DNA of 64,000 nt from Heterohyrax brucei (lineage: Eukaryota > Chordata > Mammalia > Hyracoidea > Procaviidae). The notes beneath the pieces are model-generated. The model had not been told where the DNA came from. It searched no databases and worked only from the letters and a program-made list of their open reading frames with translations. A program made the translations under genes and the position numbers. The first letter of the stretch is position 1. The number at the start of each line of letters is the position of its first letter. This document shows, one piece after another, positions 25,051 to 34,086 of the stretch. Location of the stretch: contig CM053146.1 of NCBI GenBank assembly GCA_028571685.1, positions 66,125,431-66,189,430 of the forward strand, given 5' to 3'.

Positions 25051-25059
25051 GGACAACAT

Positions 25060-25262
25060 GTAAGACCTGACGATGAACTCAGTTGTTCTAAGTGCTATAT
25101 ACATCGTTGCTGTATATCACTACAGTTACCTTCAAAGTACTCCCCTTGGGAAGCTATACAATGACTCCAGCACCTAATTCATGCTTCAAAGCAATTTTGG
25201 AACTCTTTTTGGAATGGCCACTGAGCACAATAGAAAGGTGGCAAGTTTGCGAACTTAATTAG
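25060..25262 (-). mobile_element. Mariner fragment A (antisense)
   Basis: 25115-25219, read on the minus strand, matches the transposase C-terminal coding segment of fragment B at 25442-25556 (shared CCAAAATTGCTTTGAA, GGGGAGTACTT). At its right, 25240-25262 carries GCAAGTTTGCGAACTTAATT, the subterminal/TIR sequence of mariner. Coding sequence between them is missing, so this is an internally deleted copy. Confidence 0.7.
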
Positions 25263-25613
25263 ATAGTTGTCTGTGAGGGAGTTTTTAGCTAGCAAACAAA
25301 TAACTGTATTGGAACACCCTCCAGACTTACTTGATCTGGCCCCCGATGACTTTTTTCTTTACCCAAATATAAAGGAAATATTGAAAGGAAGACATTTTGA
25401 TAACATTCAGGACATCAAGGGTGATATGATGAGAGCACTCATGGCCATGTCAGAAAAAGAGCTCCAAAATTGCTTTGAAAGGTGGATGAGGTGCTCACAT
25501 CAATGCATAGCTTCCCCAGGGGAGTACTTCGAAGGTGGCAGTAGTGACAGCCAGCAGTGCAATAGGTAGTGCTTTTTCTAAGATGAGTTTGCAAACTTAA
25601 TTGTCATGCCTCA
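25263..25613 (+). pseudogene. Mariner fragment B: transposase C-terminus and right TIR
   Basis: The Tc1/mariner DDE transposase C-terminal part is open at 25267-25569, about 100 codons. It shows SVREFLASKQITVLEHPP and LDLAPDDFFLYPNIKE; the third catalytic Asp is expected in the LAPDDFF-type block (family D34D). It ends in GGEYFEG-like text (here PGEYFEGG). GTTTGCAAACTTAATTGTCA at about 25588-25607 is the right TIR, followed by a TA at 25614-25615. The N-terminal two thirds of the transposase is absent, so the copy is non-autonomous and dead. Confidence 0.85.
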
Positions 25614-26452
25614 TAGACTGACAGAAGACCTCTCACTGGCAACAAAAGATGTCAGAATGCAATGAAGTAGTATCTTTAAAGTGGTGAAGGGAAGCAACTA
25701 CCCATCAGTGAAACTCTTTCAAGACTGAAGAAAAACAAATACAAAAACTGAAAAAGGTTACTAGTCGTAGCACTTACTGAAAGAATTACAAAATAACACT
25801 ATGCTGCAAAAGAATGGTGAGCATTGGACGGAATGGGGATGAAAAATGTAAGAATGAAGGGAGAAAGCTGGTGAGCACATTGGTGAATCTAAACTCACTT
25901 TGAATGTAAAATAATGATAATATTAACCAACTTGGGGACTTAGATACAAGGAAAAAACAAAATACTACAGGGTAATTTGAAATATAGGAACTATAATAAT
26001 TCTGAATCTTCATATTATTCAAGAGAAAAATCGAACATGTGGTTAACTTTACACTTTGTTAAGTCAGGTATGCTTGTTAGGAACCTAAGAGATAACTGCC
26101 AGAAAGAATCAATATCGAGTTACCAAATCTGTTGAGGGAAAATGGGAGGGGATAAAGAATATTTAATCAATTCAATAAAAAATCAAAAAAGAAGAAAAAT
26201 GAAAAAATAAATAAAATCAGATAATAGAAATAAGCATAAATATATCTGTAACCCTAATAAACACAAAAGAGATTAAAATTTCCTCAGCGTGGGCTTAAAA
26301 ACATAAAAGAACATTCAGCTACTTTTTTTTACTTATTTAAAGACACACACACAACACATAATGATACAGAAAAATGGAAAGAAAGTGATAAATATCAACG
26401 AGCAAATACCGATCAAAAGATAGCTGGTGGGGTAATATTCAAATCAAACAAC
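25614..26452 (+). mobile_element. L1-C, old L1 host (part 1: ORF1 end to EN region)
   Basis: 25620-25760 resembles the C-terminal part of an old L1 or HAL1 ORF1 (GAAGACCTCTCACTGGCAAC, TATCTTTAAAGTGGTGAAGG). 26330-26452 resembles the beginning of the ORF2 endonuclease region (AAAAATGGAAAGAAAGTGAT A, CTGGTGGGGTAATATTCA). It resumes at 29532 after the L1-B insertion. Heavily diverged; no open frame. Confidence 0.6.
26439..26452 (+). repeat. Left 14-bp target-site duplication of L1-B
   Basis: TCAAATCAAACAAC here is repeated exactly at 29518-29531. The first two or three bases may be shared with the L1 end as microhomology. Confidence 0.88.
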
Positions 26453-26467
26453 TGAGGGGGGCGGAGT

Positions 26468-26478
26468 CAAGATGGCCG
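26468..26478 (+). promoter_or_regulatory. YY1-type motif at L1-B 5' end
   Basis: CAAGATGGCCG lies 16 bases from the element start. In human L1 a YY1 site at the same place sets the transcription start. The position and motif are seen; function is inferred. Confidence 0.7.
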
Positions 26479-27096
26479 ACTAAGCCCACGTCTCCTTCTA
26501 TCCCTCTGGAAACCAAGACCTGAACTGACAATCAAACAGAGCCTTCTGATCACCTAATCAGCCTCAGGACACGGCACAGAGCTGTTAACTGGGACTTCAT
26601 ACCACTCAGCGAGAAACCTCCTCTCTTTCGCTGACTCCGGCACCTGGCTAGCCCCGGCGCTCACGGACGGAAGGTAAACGCACCATTTTGACTTTTTTTT
26701 CCTCGGTCTCGGCTGGCGGGTGGAGCTGGGTCTTGCCTGGCGGCTGGACTCAGATGCGCTGCTGGGGGGATAGGCTGGCGAAATTCCCATATTCTGAGAG
26801 CCAGGCTCGGGACTCTGTTAATCTAGACACTTTGAGCCTTTCGTTTTGTAGCTGCCTCAGTGGGGTTTGTGCGGAATTCTGCGGTCAGGGTGTGGGACGC
26901 CATGTTGGTACCGAGATTTTAGCGGGACCTCGTTCTTAGCCTGGGAGCCAGCGCCTGCAAACGGGACAGCGCTTCTCCGTCAGAAAAGTGGTGATTTTGC
27001 AGAGTGCTGCCTGCATTGGGGGCCCTGCAACAGAAGTAGAGGAATCACTGCCTTTCGGCACCTTTGGCCTCTCTGTCTGCTGCCTGTGTGGAGGCC

Positions 27097-27105
27097 GCCA
27101 TCTTG
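27097..27105 (-). promoter_or_regulatory. Second, inverted YY1-type motif in L1-B 5' UTR
   Basis: GCCATCTTG is the reverse complement of CAAGATGGC. The matching place in the upstream duplicate (about 26899) reads GCCATGTTG, one base off. Confidence 0.5.
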
Positions 27106-27455
27106 GGTACGGTGGCCGCAGCTGGCCCTAATTCTTAGCTTGGGAGCCAGAGCCTGCCCACAGGGGAGCACTTTCTATCACAAAACCAGTACTCGACGCA
27201 GTGTTGGCTAAGGCTAGGCCCTGTCAGCAGAGGCCAATAGGGCAGTAGCATTGCTGTATTCTGAACTAGTTTGTTATCATCTGCAGTTGGATGTAGTGGT
27301 GCTTACTTTGTCAAATGAGAAGAGGGACCTCTACCCCTGAAAACCTAACTGACTTGTGAACTGGTCAGATACCTTTTGCTTTACATTTGAAGACAGCCTA
27401 GAGAAACATTTCCAATCCATCCTCACAGTACCTCTTCCAGCCTCTATAGACTCAC

Positions 27456-28413
27456 ATGGGACCCAAAAAGCAACAGACATTTGTGGCATACAAGCAATCA
27501 CTCATGGCTTCAGAAGGCTCCCAAACAAAGCAACCAAGGAGTTTTCCAGATGAAGAAACTTTTATGAAAGCATCAGAAAGTGAATATAAATTGATTATAT
27601 ACAGAGCCCTTCTAGACCTTATACAAAATGCAGCAGAACAAAATGAAAAAGTAAGCAAGTTGTTCGATCTGATGGAACACCAGTACTCTGAAATCCAACA
27701 GATCAAGAAGAAAATCAAAGATATAGAAACTTCTATGCAAAACCAAGAAAACAGAATGGAACAAATGGAAAAAAGAATTTCTGACTTGGAAGACAGAGCT
27801 ACTGATGCCAGTGTTTATGAGCAGAAATCAGAAAAAAGAAACAAGAAAAATGAAGAAACATTAAGAAGCATGTGGGACTCTATTAAGAGGAACAACCTTC
27901 AATTAACTGGGGTCCCTGAACAGGGTGAGACATCTGAGAACACAGAGAGTATCGTTGCTGAGCTGCTGAAAGAAAACTTCCCAGAAATCATGAAGGAAGA
28001 GAACATAGACATCTCAGATACATATCGTACGCCACCCAATATAGATCTCAAAAGAAAGACTCCAAGACATATTATAATCACGCTTAACAAAATGAAACAT
28101 AAGCAGCAACTCTTAAAGGCAGAAAGACTCAAGGCAAAGCTAACATTCAGAGGGAAACCCTGTAGGCTCTCATCAGATTTCTCAGCAGAAACCATGCTGG
28201 CACGGAGACAGTGGCACGACACATTCAAAGTCTTGAAGGAGAAGAACTTCCAACCAAGAATTATATATCCTGCAAAACTGTCTTTCAAATACGAAAAGGA
28301 AATTAAGACATTCCCAGATAAACAGAAACTCAGAGACTGTAAAAACCAAACCCAAACTACAAGAAATACTGAAAGAAGTCCTTGGCTTTGGCTTAGAAGA
28401 ACAAAACCACTAA
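27456..28413 (+). pseudogene. L1-B ORF1 (ORF1p), one late frameshift
   Basis: RNA-binding, trimer-forming L1 protein. The ATG at 27456 opens a frame that stays open to 28541 (361 codons), longer than expected because it slips out of the original frame. Coiled coil is at about residues 50-135 (QNEKVSKLFDLMEHQYSEI, then MEQMEKRISDLEDRA). The RRM-like part is at about 145-240 (NNLQLTGVPEQGE; RHIIITLNKMKHKQQLL). The C-terminal domain follows (FSAETMLARRQWHDTF, NFQPRIIYPAKLSF). Near 28345 the frame shifts; the ancestral frame would end at the TAA at 28411-28413. Otherwise close to intact. L1-A ORF1 is related but ruined. Confidence 0.9.
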
Positions 28414-28836
28414 CTTTATATTTTAGAACGACACACTTCTCAATACTCTACTCATTTAGGGAAGGCTCCAAAGTAAATCACAGCTTTGATAAGGAAAGAA
28501 GCAATCCAGTGATCATCATGAAAACTATGGTGTCATCATAATGAAAAGAGGGATGTACTACAATCGTTATAGTCCTTCCAGATGGAGAGGAAGATGACCA
28601 GACTGGTAGTAATTAAAATTGGGTTTATAAATAGTTTATTAAGGGGGTTCAAAGGAGCAGCTGTAAAGCACAACAAAGATGGATTATACCATTTCAAGAA
28701 ATTTAACACACGAATCTCAACAACTATAAAACCAGCTCTGAAAAAGGTGAAAAATCAACTCACAAAAAAAGAGTGTCCCAGAACAGACTAATAAGAACAA
28801 CAGAGAAAACATCAACATAAAAATAAACATATCACA
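28414..28836 (+). other. L1-B ORF1-ORF2 spacer
   Basis: 423 bases between the ancestral ORF1 end and the ORF2 start. It corresponds to L1-A 2146-2579 and has no motif I can assign. Long for an L1 inter-ORF region. Confidence 0.7.
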
Positions 28837-29541
28837 ATGGCAGCAGTGAACACATACCTATCAATAATTACATTGAATGGGAATGGACTGAATGCTCCGG
28901 TAAAGAGACACCAAGTGTCATCTTGGATCAAAAGACACGACCCATCCATATGTTGTCTACAAGAAACTCACTTGAGACCTAAAGACAGGAACAAACTGAA
29001 AATTAAAGGATGGAAGAATATATTTCAAGCTAACAATGAACAAAGAAGAGCAGGGGTGGCAATTCTAATCTCAGACAAAATCAATTTTAATGTCAAATCC
29101 ACCATCGTGGACAAAGACGGACACTATTTATTGCTGAAAGGTTCAGTACACAAGCAAGACTTAACTATATTAAATATTTATGCACCTAATGTCAGAGCAC
29201 CTAAATATGTCGGAGAAACACTGACTACGCTCAAAAGAGAGTTAGATGACTCCACAATAATTGTGGGAGACTTTAACACTCCACTCTCATTACTAGACAG
29301 ATCATCTAGAAAAAAGCTCAGTAAGGATACAGAAGACCTCATTGACACAATTAACCAACTAAACCTGATTGATATATACAGAACTTTCCACCCACCAGCA
29401 GACAAGTACACCTTCTTCTCCAGTGCACATGGAACATTCTCCAGAATTGACCACGTGATAGGCCATAATGCAATGCTCAACAAAATCCATACCATTGAGT
29501 TACTGCAAAGCATCTTCTCAAATCAAACAACAGAATTTTAA
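28837..29541 (+). CDS. L1-B ORF2 remnant: endonuclease domain only, open
   Basis: A 234-codon frame from the ORF2 ATG covers the whole apurinic-like endonuclease domain with no internal stop. Catalytic-type motifs are all visible: ITLNGNGLN (Asn near 14), CCLQETHL (Glu near 43), IYAPN, VGDFNTPL (Asp/Asn near 145-147), LIDIYRTF and SRIDHVIGH (Asp-His near 210). After LLQSIF it runs for a few codons into the duplicated flank and stops at 29539-29541. The RT domain is absent. If expressed it could give an EN-only protein, but no expression evidence exists here. Confidence 0.88.
   Translation: MAAVNTYLSIITLNGNGLNAPVKRHQVSSWIKRHDPSICCLQETHLRPKDRNKLKIKGWKNIFQANNEQRRAGVAILISDKINFNVKSTIVDKDGHYLLLKGSVHKQDLTILNIYAPNVRAPKYVGETLTTLKRELDDSTIIVGDFNTPLSLLDRSSRKKLSKDTEDLIDTINQLNLIDIYRTFHPPADKYTFFSSAHGTFSRIDHVIGHNAMLNKIHTIELLQSIFSNQTTEF
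29518..29531 (+). repeat. Right 14-bp target-site duplication of L1-B
   Basis: TCAAATCAAACAAC, exact copy of 26439-26452. The element ends in CTTCTC with no A-run before it. Confidence 0.88.
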
Positions 29542-29670
29542 GCCCAGAGGTATTATGATATGTAAGATAAAAGGAACAATTCAAAAAGAAAATAACCATG
29601 AATTTGTATTAGTAGCACAACCTTAAAATATGTAAACAAAACACCGACAGAATTCAAAGGAGGATTTGGG
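29532..29670 (+). mobile_element. L1-C part 2 (EN region)
   Basis: GAATTTTAAGCCCAGAGGTA, AAAAGGAACAATTCAAAAAG and ACACCGACAGAATTCAAAGG follow the order of an old L1 ORF2 endonuclease region. They continue the sequence left at 26452. Confidence 0.6.
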
Positions 29671-30227
29671 GAATTCTGGGAATATGGTGACGGGCGGATC
29701 TCTGTTGCCCCCACCCCCTACCCCTCTCTCCTGCAAACATCAAGAGTCCAAAACGATGGACAAAGGACCTCAGCAAGCAGTAGCAAACTGATAGGAATGA
29801 ATTTCACATGATAGGTAAAGCTCATTTTCTACTATTCCACTAGTCCATCTCCCGATGTAACAGTCAGATGGATGCAGCAGAGCTGGAATGGAAATAGAAC
29901 CTGTACACCAGTGTTCTTCGCAGCACTCTTCACGCACCATAAGGCAATACATAAAAGCAACCTCAACAAGCCTTCTGTCGATGGCACTGGATGAATGGAT
30001 TAACAAAACATGGTATAGCCACATAATGGACTGCTACTCAGTCACAAAGTGAAACAAATCTTGAAAACTTAGACTAAATGATATTTGTCACTAAGAAACA
30101 AATATCGTATGGTCTCACTTACATGGAATGTCTAGAAAAGACAAATGATGCAAACCAAAAGTTACTAGTGGTTGCCAAGGGGGAAGGGGGGCTTAAAGGG
30201 CACAGACAAGGGGCACTGAGATTCTTT

Positions 30228-30382
30228 TGGGAACCCTGGTGGCGTAGTTGTTAAGTCCTGTGGCTGCTAGCCAAAATGTTGGTGGTTCAAATCTGCCAGG
30301 TGCTCCTTGGAAACTTTATGGTGCAGTTCTACTCTGTCTTGGGGTTGGAATCCATTTGAGGGCAGTGGGTTTTATTTTTTGT
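30228..30382 (+). mobile_element. AfroSINE, short form
   Basis: Head GAACCCTGGTGGCGTAGTTG, B box GGTGGTTCAAATCTGCC, middle GCTCCTTGGAAACTTTATGG, tail GGGGTTGGAATCCATTTGAG. Confidence 0.93.
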
Positions 30383-30392
30383 GGAAACGTCA

Positions 30393-30552
30393 GTTAGAAA
30401 TTCTGGTGGCACAGCAATTAAGTGCTATAGCTGCTAACAAAAAGGTCAGCACAGTTTGAATCGACCAGGTGCTCCTTGGAAATTCTATGGGGCAGTGTCA
30501 CTCTAGTTTAGATATAAGTCAGAATTGACTCCACAGCAACAGGTTTGTTTGG
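30393..30552 (+). mobile_element. AfroSINE, short form
   Basis: Head TCTGGTGGCACAGCAATTAA, middle GCTCCTTGGAAATTCTATGG, tail AAGTCAGAATTGACTCCACA, then a T-rich end at about 30553-30570. It lies about 10 bp after the previous SINE. Confidence 0.92.
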
Positions 30553-30739
30553 GGTTTTTTTTTTTTTTTGGAGTTCCTGTTACAGATAATGTCAAAAACT
30601 GGAAATGGATAGATAATGCTAATGGTTGCCCAAATGACAACCATAACTAATGCCACTAAGTTGTACATGTAAAAATTGTTGAATAAAAAATGGTTTGTGT
30701 GATATACATACAGCCTCCTACACACAAACACACACACAC

Positions 30740-31310
30740 CCCACAATACAAAAGAAGGAATTGCAAGATTTTCATACACTTCTTTCAGAAATTGATACAT
30801 CTGTCAGACAAAAATAAAAATTTATAATATATTTGAACACAAAGAGCCAATTTAAATACATGCTGTGTTTAAAAAGTTGCACGTTATGAATCAAGATAGA
30901 AAATACACATTATTTTCAAACACAAATAGAGCCAACAGAAAAACTGGCTGCATAGTAAGAGATCGAGGAAATTTTCAGAAATACCAAAGAATCTATATCA
31001 CATATCTATATCATAAAAATAATCCAGGAGTCAAAGAGTATATCACAATGAAAAAAATTTTTTTTAATGTAAAACTATTCAATAAAGAACTCTATGCCAA
31101 ACTTTGGGGATGTAGTTAATGCATTACTTTAACCTCAAATGAATTTATTTAAAAATAAGAAAGACTAAAAATAAGTGAACTGAGGAGTTCATTAAAGTCT
31201 GGAGCTTAAAAGAGGAAAAAACCCAAAGAAAGTGGAAAAAATAATCTAAAAAAAAAAAGCAAAAAATAATGAAATGGATCACAAAACAAAATTGTTAGAA
31301 CTAAGGAGGC
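30740..31310 (+). mobile_element. L1-C part 3 (ORF2 EN-RT junction)
   Basis: Old ORF2 text: GAAATTGATACATCTGTCAG ACAAAAAT, CAGGAGTCAAAGAGTATATC, GAACTCTATGCCAAACTTTG GGG (normally encoding ..LWDA), and ACCCAAAGAAAGTGGAAAAA. No open frame beyond chance. Confidence 0.6.
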
Positions 31311-31414
31311 TGTCAGAACATTCCACTGGGCTCCTAAGGAGCCCCTCACTGTCCGTGACAAAGGCAAGAGCTGTCTTTATTCCTCACATGTCACTGATGT
31401 AGACTACCTATATA

Positions 31415-31722
31415 CAGTACTGTCTGATAGAAATATGTGAGCCACATCTATAATTTAAAATGTCAGAGTGTCCACATTAAAAAAAATAACAAGAGGTGAG
31501 GTGAATTTTATAATATATTTTAGTTAGGCCAATGTATTACCATTTCAGCACATCAACAATATGAACAACTGAGCTACTTTACATTCTTTTTTCACACGAA
31601 GTCTTTAAATCCGCTTTATACTTTACACTTCCAGGGTATCTCAATTCTGCCTAATCACATTTCAGTTGCTCAGTAACCGCATGTAACTTGTCGCTATCAA
31701 ACTGGACAGAGCAGACCTACGC
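31415..31722. mobile_element. hAT-like non-autonomous DNA transposon relic
   Basis: The ends are inverted: CAGTACTGTCTGATAGAA at the left and CTGGACAGAGCAG at the right. The interior has GTGAGCCACATCTATAATTT and CACATTTCAGTTGCTCAGTA, as in a common mammalian MER family. I do not commit to a family name. Confidence 0.6.
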
Positions 31723-31724
31723 TT

Positions 31725-32515
31725 AAATGCCATGCCGTATACTTGCAGAACTAACGTTTTTGCAGGCGCTAACGTGCCACAGTTGTTTCTTAATTTGACC
31801 TTCAGGACAAGATAAACTCCTTAAAAGCAGATCTTTGCATCTATATTCTTGGTTCTGGGAGGTGGTAGTGGAGCTGCAGTCACGTTGCTGTCCATTTCTG
31901 AGCCAATTTTACCAAGACAGATGTAAGGGCATCAGTTTAGCAGCCAAAGTTCTGACGGTCACAGTGGATGGCAGCTCAGAGATCACCTACTTACTCTTCA
32001 CATTGCTGTTTACACAGTGAGATTCTCTACGGGCATCTCTATTCCCCATGAGTTTCTTATTGAAATAACTAAATGGCCTAGATCCATCGGAAGATAAATT
32101 GCTTTAATTATTAGGCAGATTGTAAAGCTCACCGTTTTAAATATCAGGTCATCCAGTGCAATGCCCGGTGCCGGCAGTGGTCTCTTAGTGAACTTTCTCC
32201 AAGCGCTACTATCAAGCCTTAGTATCAGTGAAATGACTCCATTTAGAGTCAGCTTTATCTGTAGAATATCTTCACGTCTTTACCAGAAGAAAGTTGATCT
32301 TTGTAATTATAGGAGGAGACTGTTATTGCCAGTGATGCAATATTTGCATTTTAATATGTGTCAATAGTGTTCCTAAATCTATGCTGAAATTCCACAAAAT
32401 GATCTTTTTTCAGGTTTTAAGATTGATATAATGAAACTGTAGTTAACTATCAACTCTTGCTTAGTCATTTTTCATGATTTACAAGAGATCATAGAAAAGA
32501 ATACAGTGATTAATA
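31725..32515. other. Unique DNA, possible conserved noncoding segment
   Basis: No repeat recognised. 32040-32360 has TAATTATTAGG and ATTTGCATTTTAAT (octamer-like) words and little sign of decay. Open frames at 31835-32367 are unremarkable. Confidence 0.4.
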
Positions 32516-32519
32516 CTAG

Positions 32520-32696
32520 TAACATGGTCTCCAGTGGGACTATCTGCGTTTGAAACTCGTTTCACTACTCACTACCATGCATTGGAGACTCTGCTTCCCA
32601 TATGTAAAATGGCGTAATATTAATTAAAGTTGCAAAGAGGATCACACAAAACGATCTATATTATACATTATGCTGTGCCTAGCATAGTGCCCAAGA
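32520..32696 (-). repeat. MIR SINE, antisense
   Basis: TCTGCGTTTGAAACTCGTTT, CCATATGTAAAATGGCGTAA and GCCTAGCATAGTGCCCA follow the antisense MIR order. Confidence 0.65.
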
Positions 32697-32850
32697 ACCC
32701 CTGGTGGTGTAGTGGTTAAATGCTATGTCTGCTAACCAGAAGGCTGGCAATTTGAGTCTACTAGTTGTTGCTTGGAAACCCTATCGGGGCAGTTCTACTC
32801 TGTCCTATAGGGTCACTGCAAGTTGGAACAGACCTCACTGCAGTGTTTTT
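32697..32850 (+). mobile_element. AfroSINE, short form
   Basis: Head CCCCTGGTGGTGTAGTGGTT, B box GGCAATTTGAGTCTACT, tail CCTATAGGGTCACTGCAAGT. A TTTTTGTTTGTCTTG tail lies after 32846. Confidence 0.94.
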
Positions 32851-32879
32851 TTGTTTGTCTTGTTTTGTTTTTTTAAACA

Positions 32880-33680
32880 CAAGGTCCTTATTTCATGTTT
32901 ATGAACCATTTCATTAACCTTAGCTAGGTCATCAGTGGCAGTGGGCCCCTAATTCCATCAAGCAAATTTGGGAACAAAAGAAATTCTGGTTGCCCTGCTT
33001 CTCTCTACAACTTTCATCAGATGGGTTTCACTAAACATGACATCAACTTCCCTTCTCGGTATTTATTTTACAGTGATGCTAATGTTCTGATTTGGAAACA
33101 CCCCCATTCAGAACCCATTTGCAAGAAGCAAGCCAGATTCAATCTTTCTAAGCAAACTTGACATCAGCTAATGGAATAACCCAGTTTTGAAATGCTATTT
33201 TCCCAAATGTTATCACTCTGAATCAGGCGTAGGCATTGTGAGGTCAAAAAGATTTTAATTTTCTTTAGCTAACTGCATGGTCTTTTATGATACTTTTACT
33301 CAGCATGGTGAGGAGGAGCCTGAAGAAATGAAATAATAGGGTTTATGTAAGTCAGGTCCTCAGATGGGAGTTTCTGCCAGAAAAGGCTTTGTTCTCCCCC
33401 ACCCCCTTCCTCTGAGGATGAAGTTCTCTTTCACACATCTGCTGTCAGGGTGCACAATTCTTGCCTGTCTTGGTATGTAGGTTTATAGTTCCTCTCTTCG
33501 GAGTTTACATTCATCTTCATCAAAATCATAACTCCCATGCCATACTGTCCATCTGATAAAACTGTACTTCCAGAGCCTTTTGTCAATTAACTGAAAATGT
33601 TGCACAAAACTAGAATAGCTTTTACAAATATTCCAATAAATCTGCTCTAATCTTAAAACATTTCCTCTTGAAAATGCTGA
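32880..33680. other. Unique DNA, no gene seen
   Basis: No repeat recognised and no long open frame. Moderately mixed composition. Confidence 0.5.
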
Positions 33681-33684
33681 TTAA

Positions 33685-33935
33685 TAGTTAATATAGCAAT
33701 TGCCAGGCATTGCTCTAAAGGTTCTGGAAAAATAATACTCTGACAACAGCCCCAAAAGGAAGGTGTTAATTGTTACTATTATCCCCATCTTATAGATGAG
33801 AAAAGTGAGGCACAGAGAGACTAAGAACTTGCCTAAGATTCCATAGTTACTGAATGGTGAAGTCAGGATTCAAAGGCAGATCTTGTTCCAGACCCTGGGC
33901 TCTTAAACACTACAGTGTATTCTGCCACTCACAAA
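33685..33935 (+). repeat. MIR SINE
   Basis: Nearly full order: GCCAGGCATTGCTCTAAAGG, TATTATCCCCATCTTATAGA TGAG, GAGGCACAGAGAGACTAAGA, ACTTGCCTAAGATT, GTCAGGATTCAAAGGCAG, CTCTTAAACACTACAGTGTA. Confidence 0.9.
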
Positions 33936-34086
33936 AAATCATATAATATATAATTAAAAGAATATATATAATATATACAATTATACACACAATTAAAAAG
34001 AAGACTTCATACATTATAAAGCAAATTTGTTGCATTTCGACCTATCTATCTCTGGAATCAAAAATACGTAAATAATCTATTCTTAC

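Larger units (their letters stand above)
26453..27455 (+). promoter_or_regulatory. L1-B 5' UTR, CpG-rich, with internal ~200-bp duplication
   Basis: About 1 kb of GC- and CpG-rich leader, strikingly different from the surrounding AT-rich DNA. TTCTTAGCCTGGGAGCCAGC near 26932 recurs as TTCTTAGCTTGGGAGCCAGA near 27134, so a unit of about 202 bp is present twice. Nothing in it matches the tandem monomers of L1-A. Short open frames at 26554-27211 on both strands are products of the high GC. Confidence 0.8.
26453..29519 (+). mobile_element. L1-B, 5'-complete but 3'-truncated L1
   Basis: This L1 starts with GGGGGGCGGAGTCAAGATGG, the kind of 5' end seen in YY1-type L1s. It carries a ~1 kb GC-rich 5' UTR, ORF1 and the ORF2 endonuclease domain, then stops at about 29519 in text corresponding to L1-A position about 3265. 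No RT domain, 3' UTR or poly(A) is present. A perfect 14-bp direct repeat flanks it, so the truncated form itself appears to be what inserted into L1-C. Almost all L1 insertions lose the 5' end, not the 3' end. It is much less decayed than L1-A. Confidence 0.88.
29671..30735 (+). mobile_element. L1-E, short L1 (5' bit joined to 3' end) with two SINEs
   Basis: 29675-29770 looks like an L1 5' leader (GAATATGGTGACGGGCGG, CCTCTCTCCTGCAAACATCA). 29900-30225 is an old ORF2 end/3' UTR (GATGAATGGATTAACAAAAC ATGGTATAGCC; ATCGTATGGTCTCACTTACA). After two SINEs, 30585-30710 has the 3' end (TGCCACTAAGTTGTACATGT AAAAATTG). L1-C text resumes to its right, so it seems to be an insertion within L1-C. Confidence 0.6.

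Noticed and set aside
26554-27211. Several overlapping open frames on both strands
   Set aside because: They lie within the GC-rich L1-B 5' UTR; high GC lowers stop frequency, and no ORF0-like context could be shown.
30721-30745. Short CA repeats (also 18232, 26343) as CRISPR-like or regulatory arrays
   Set aside because: Simple microsatellites with no spacer structure.
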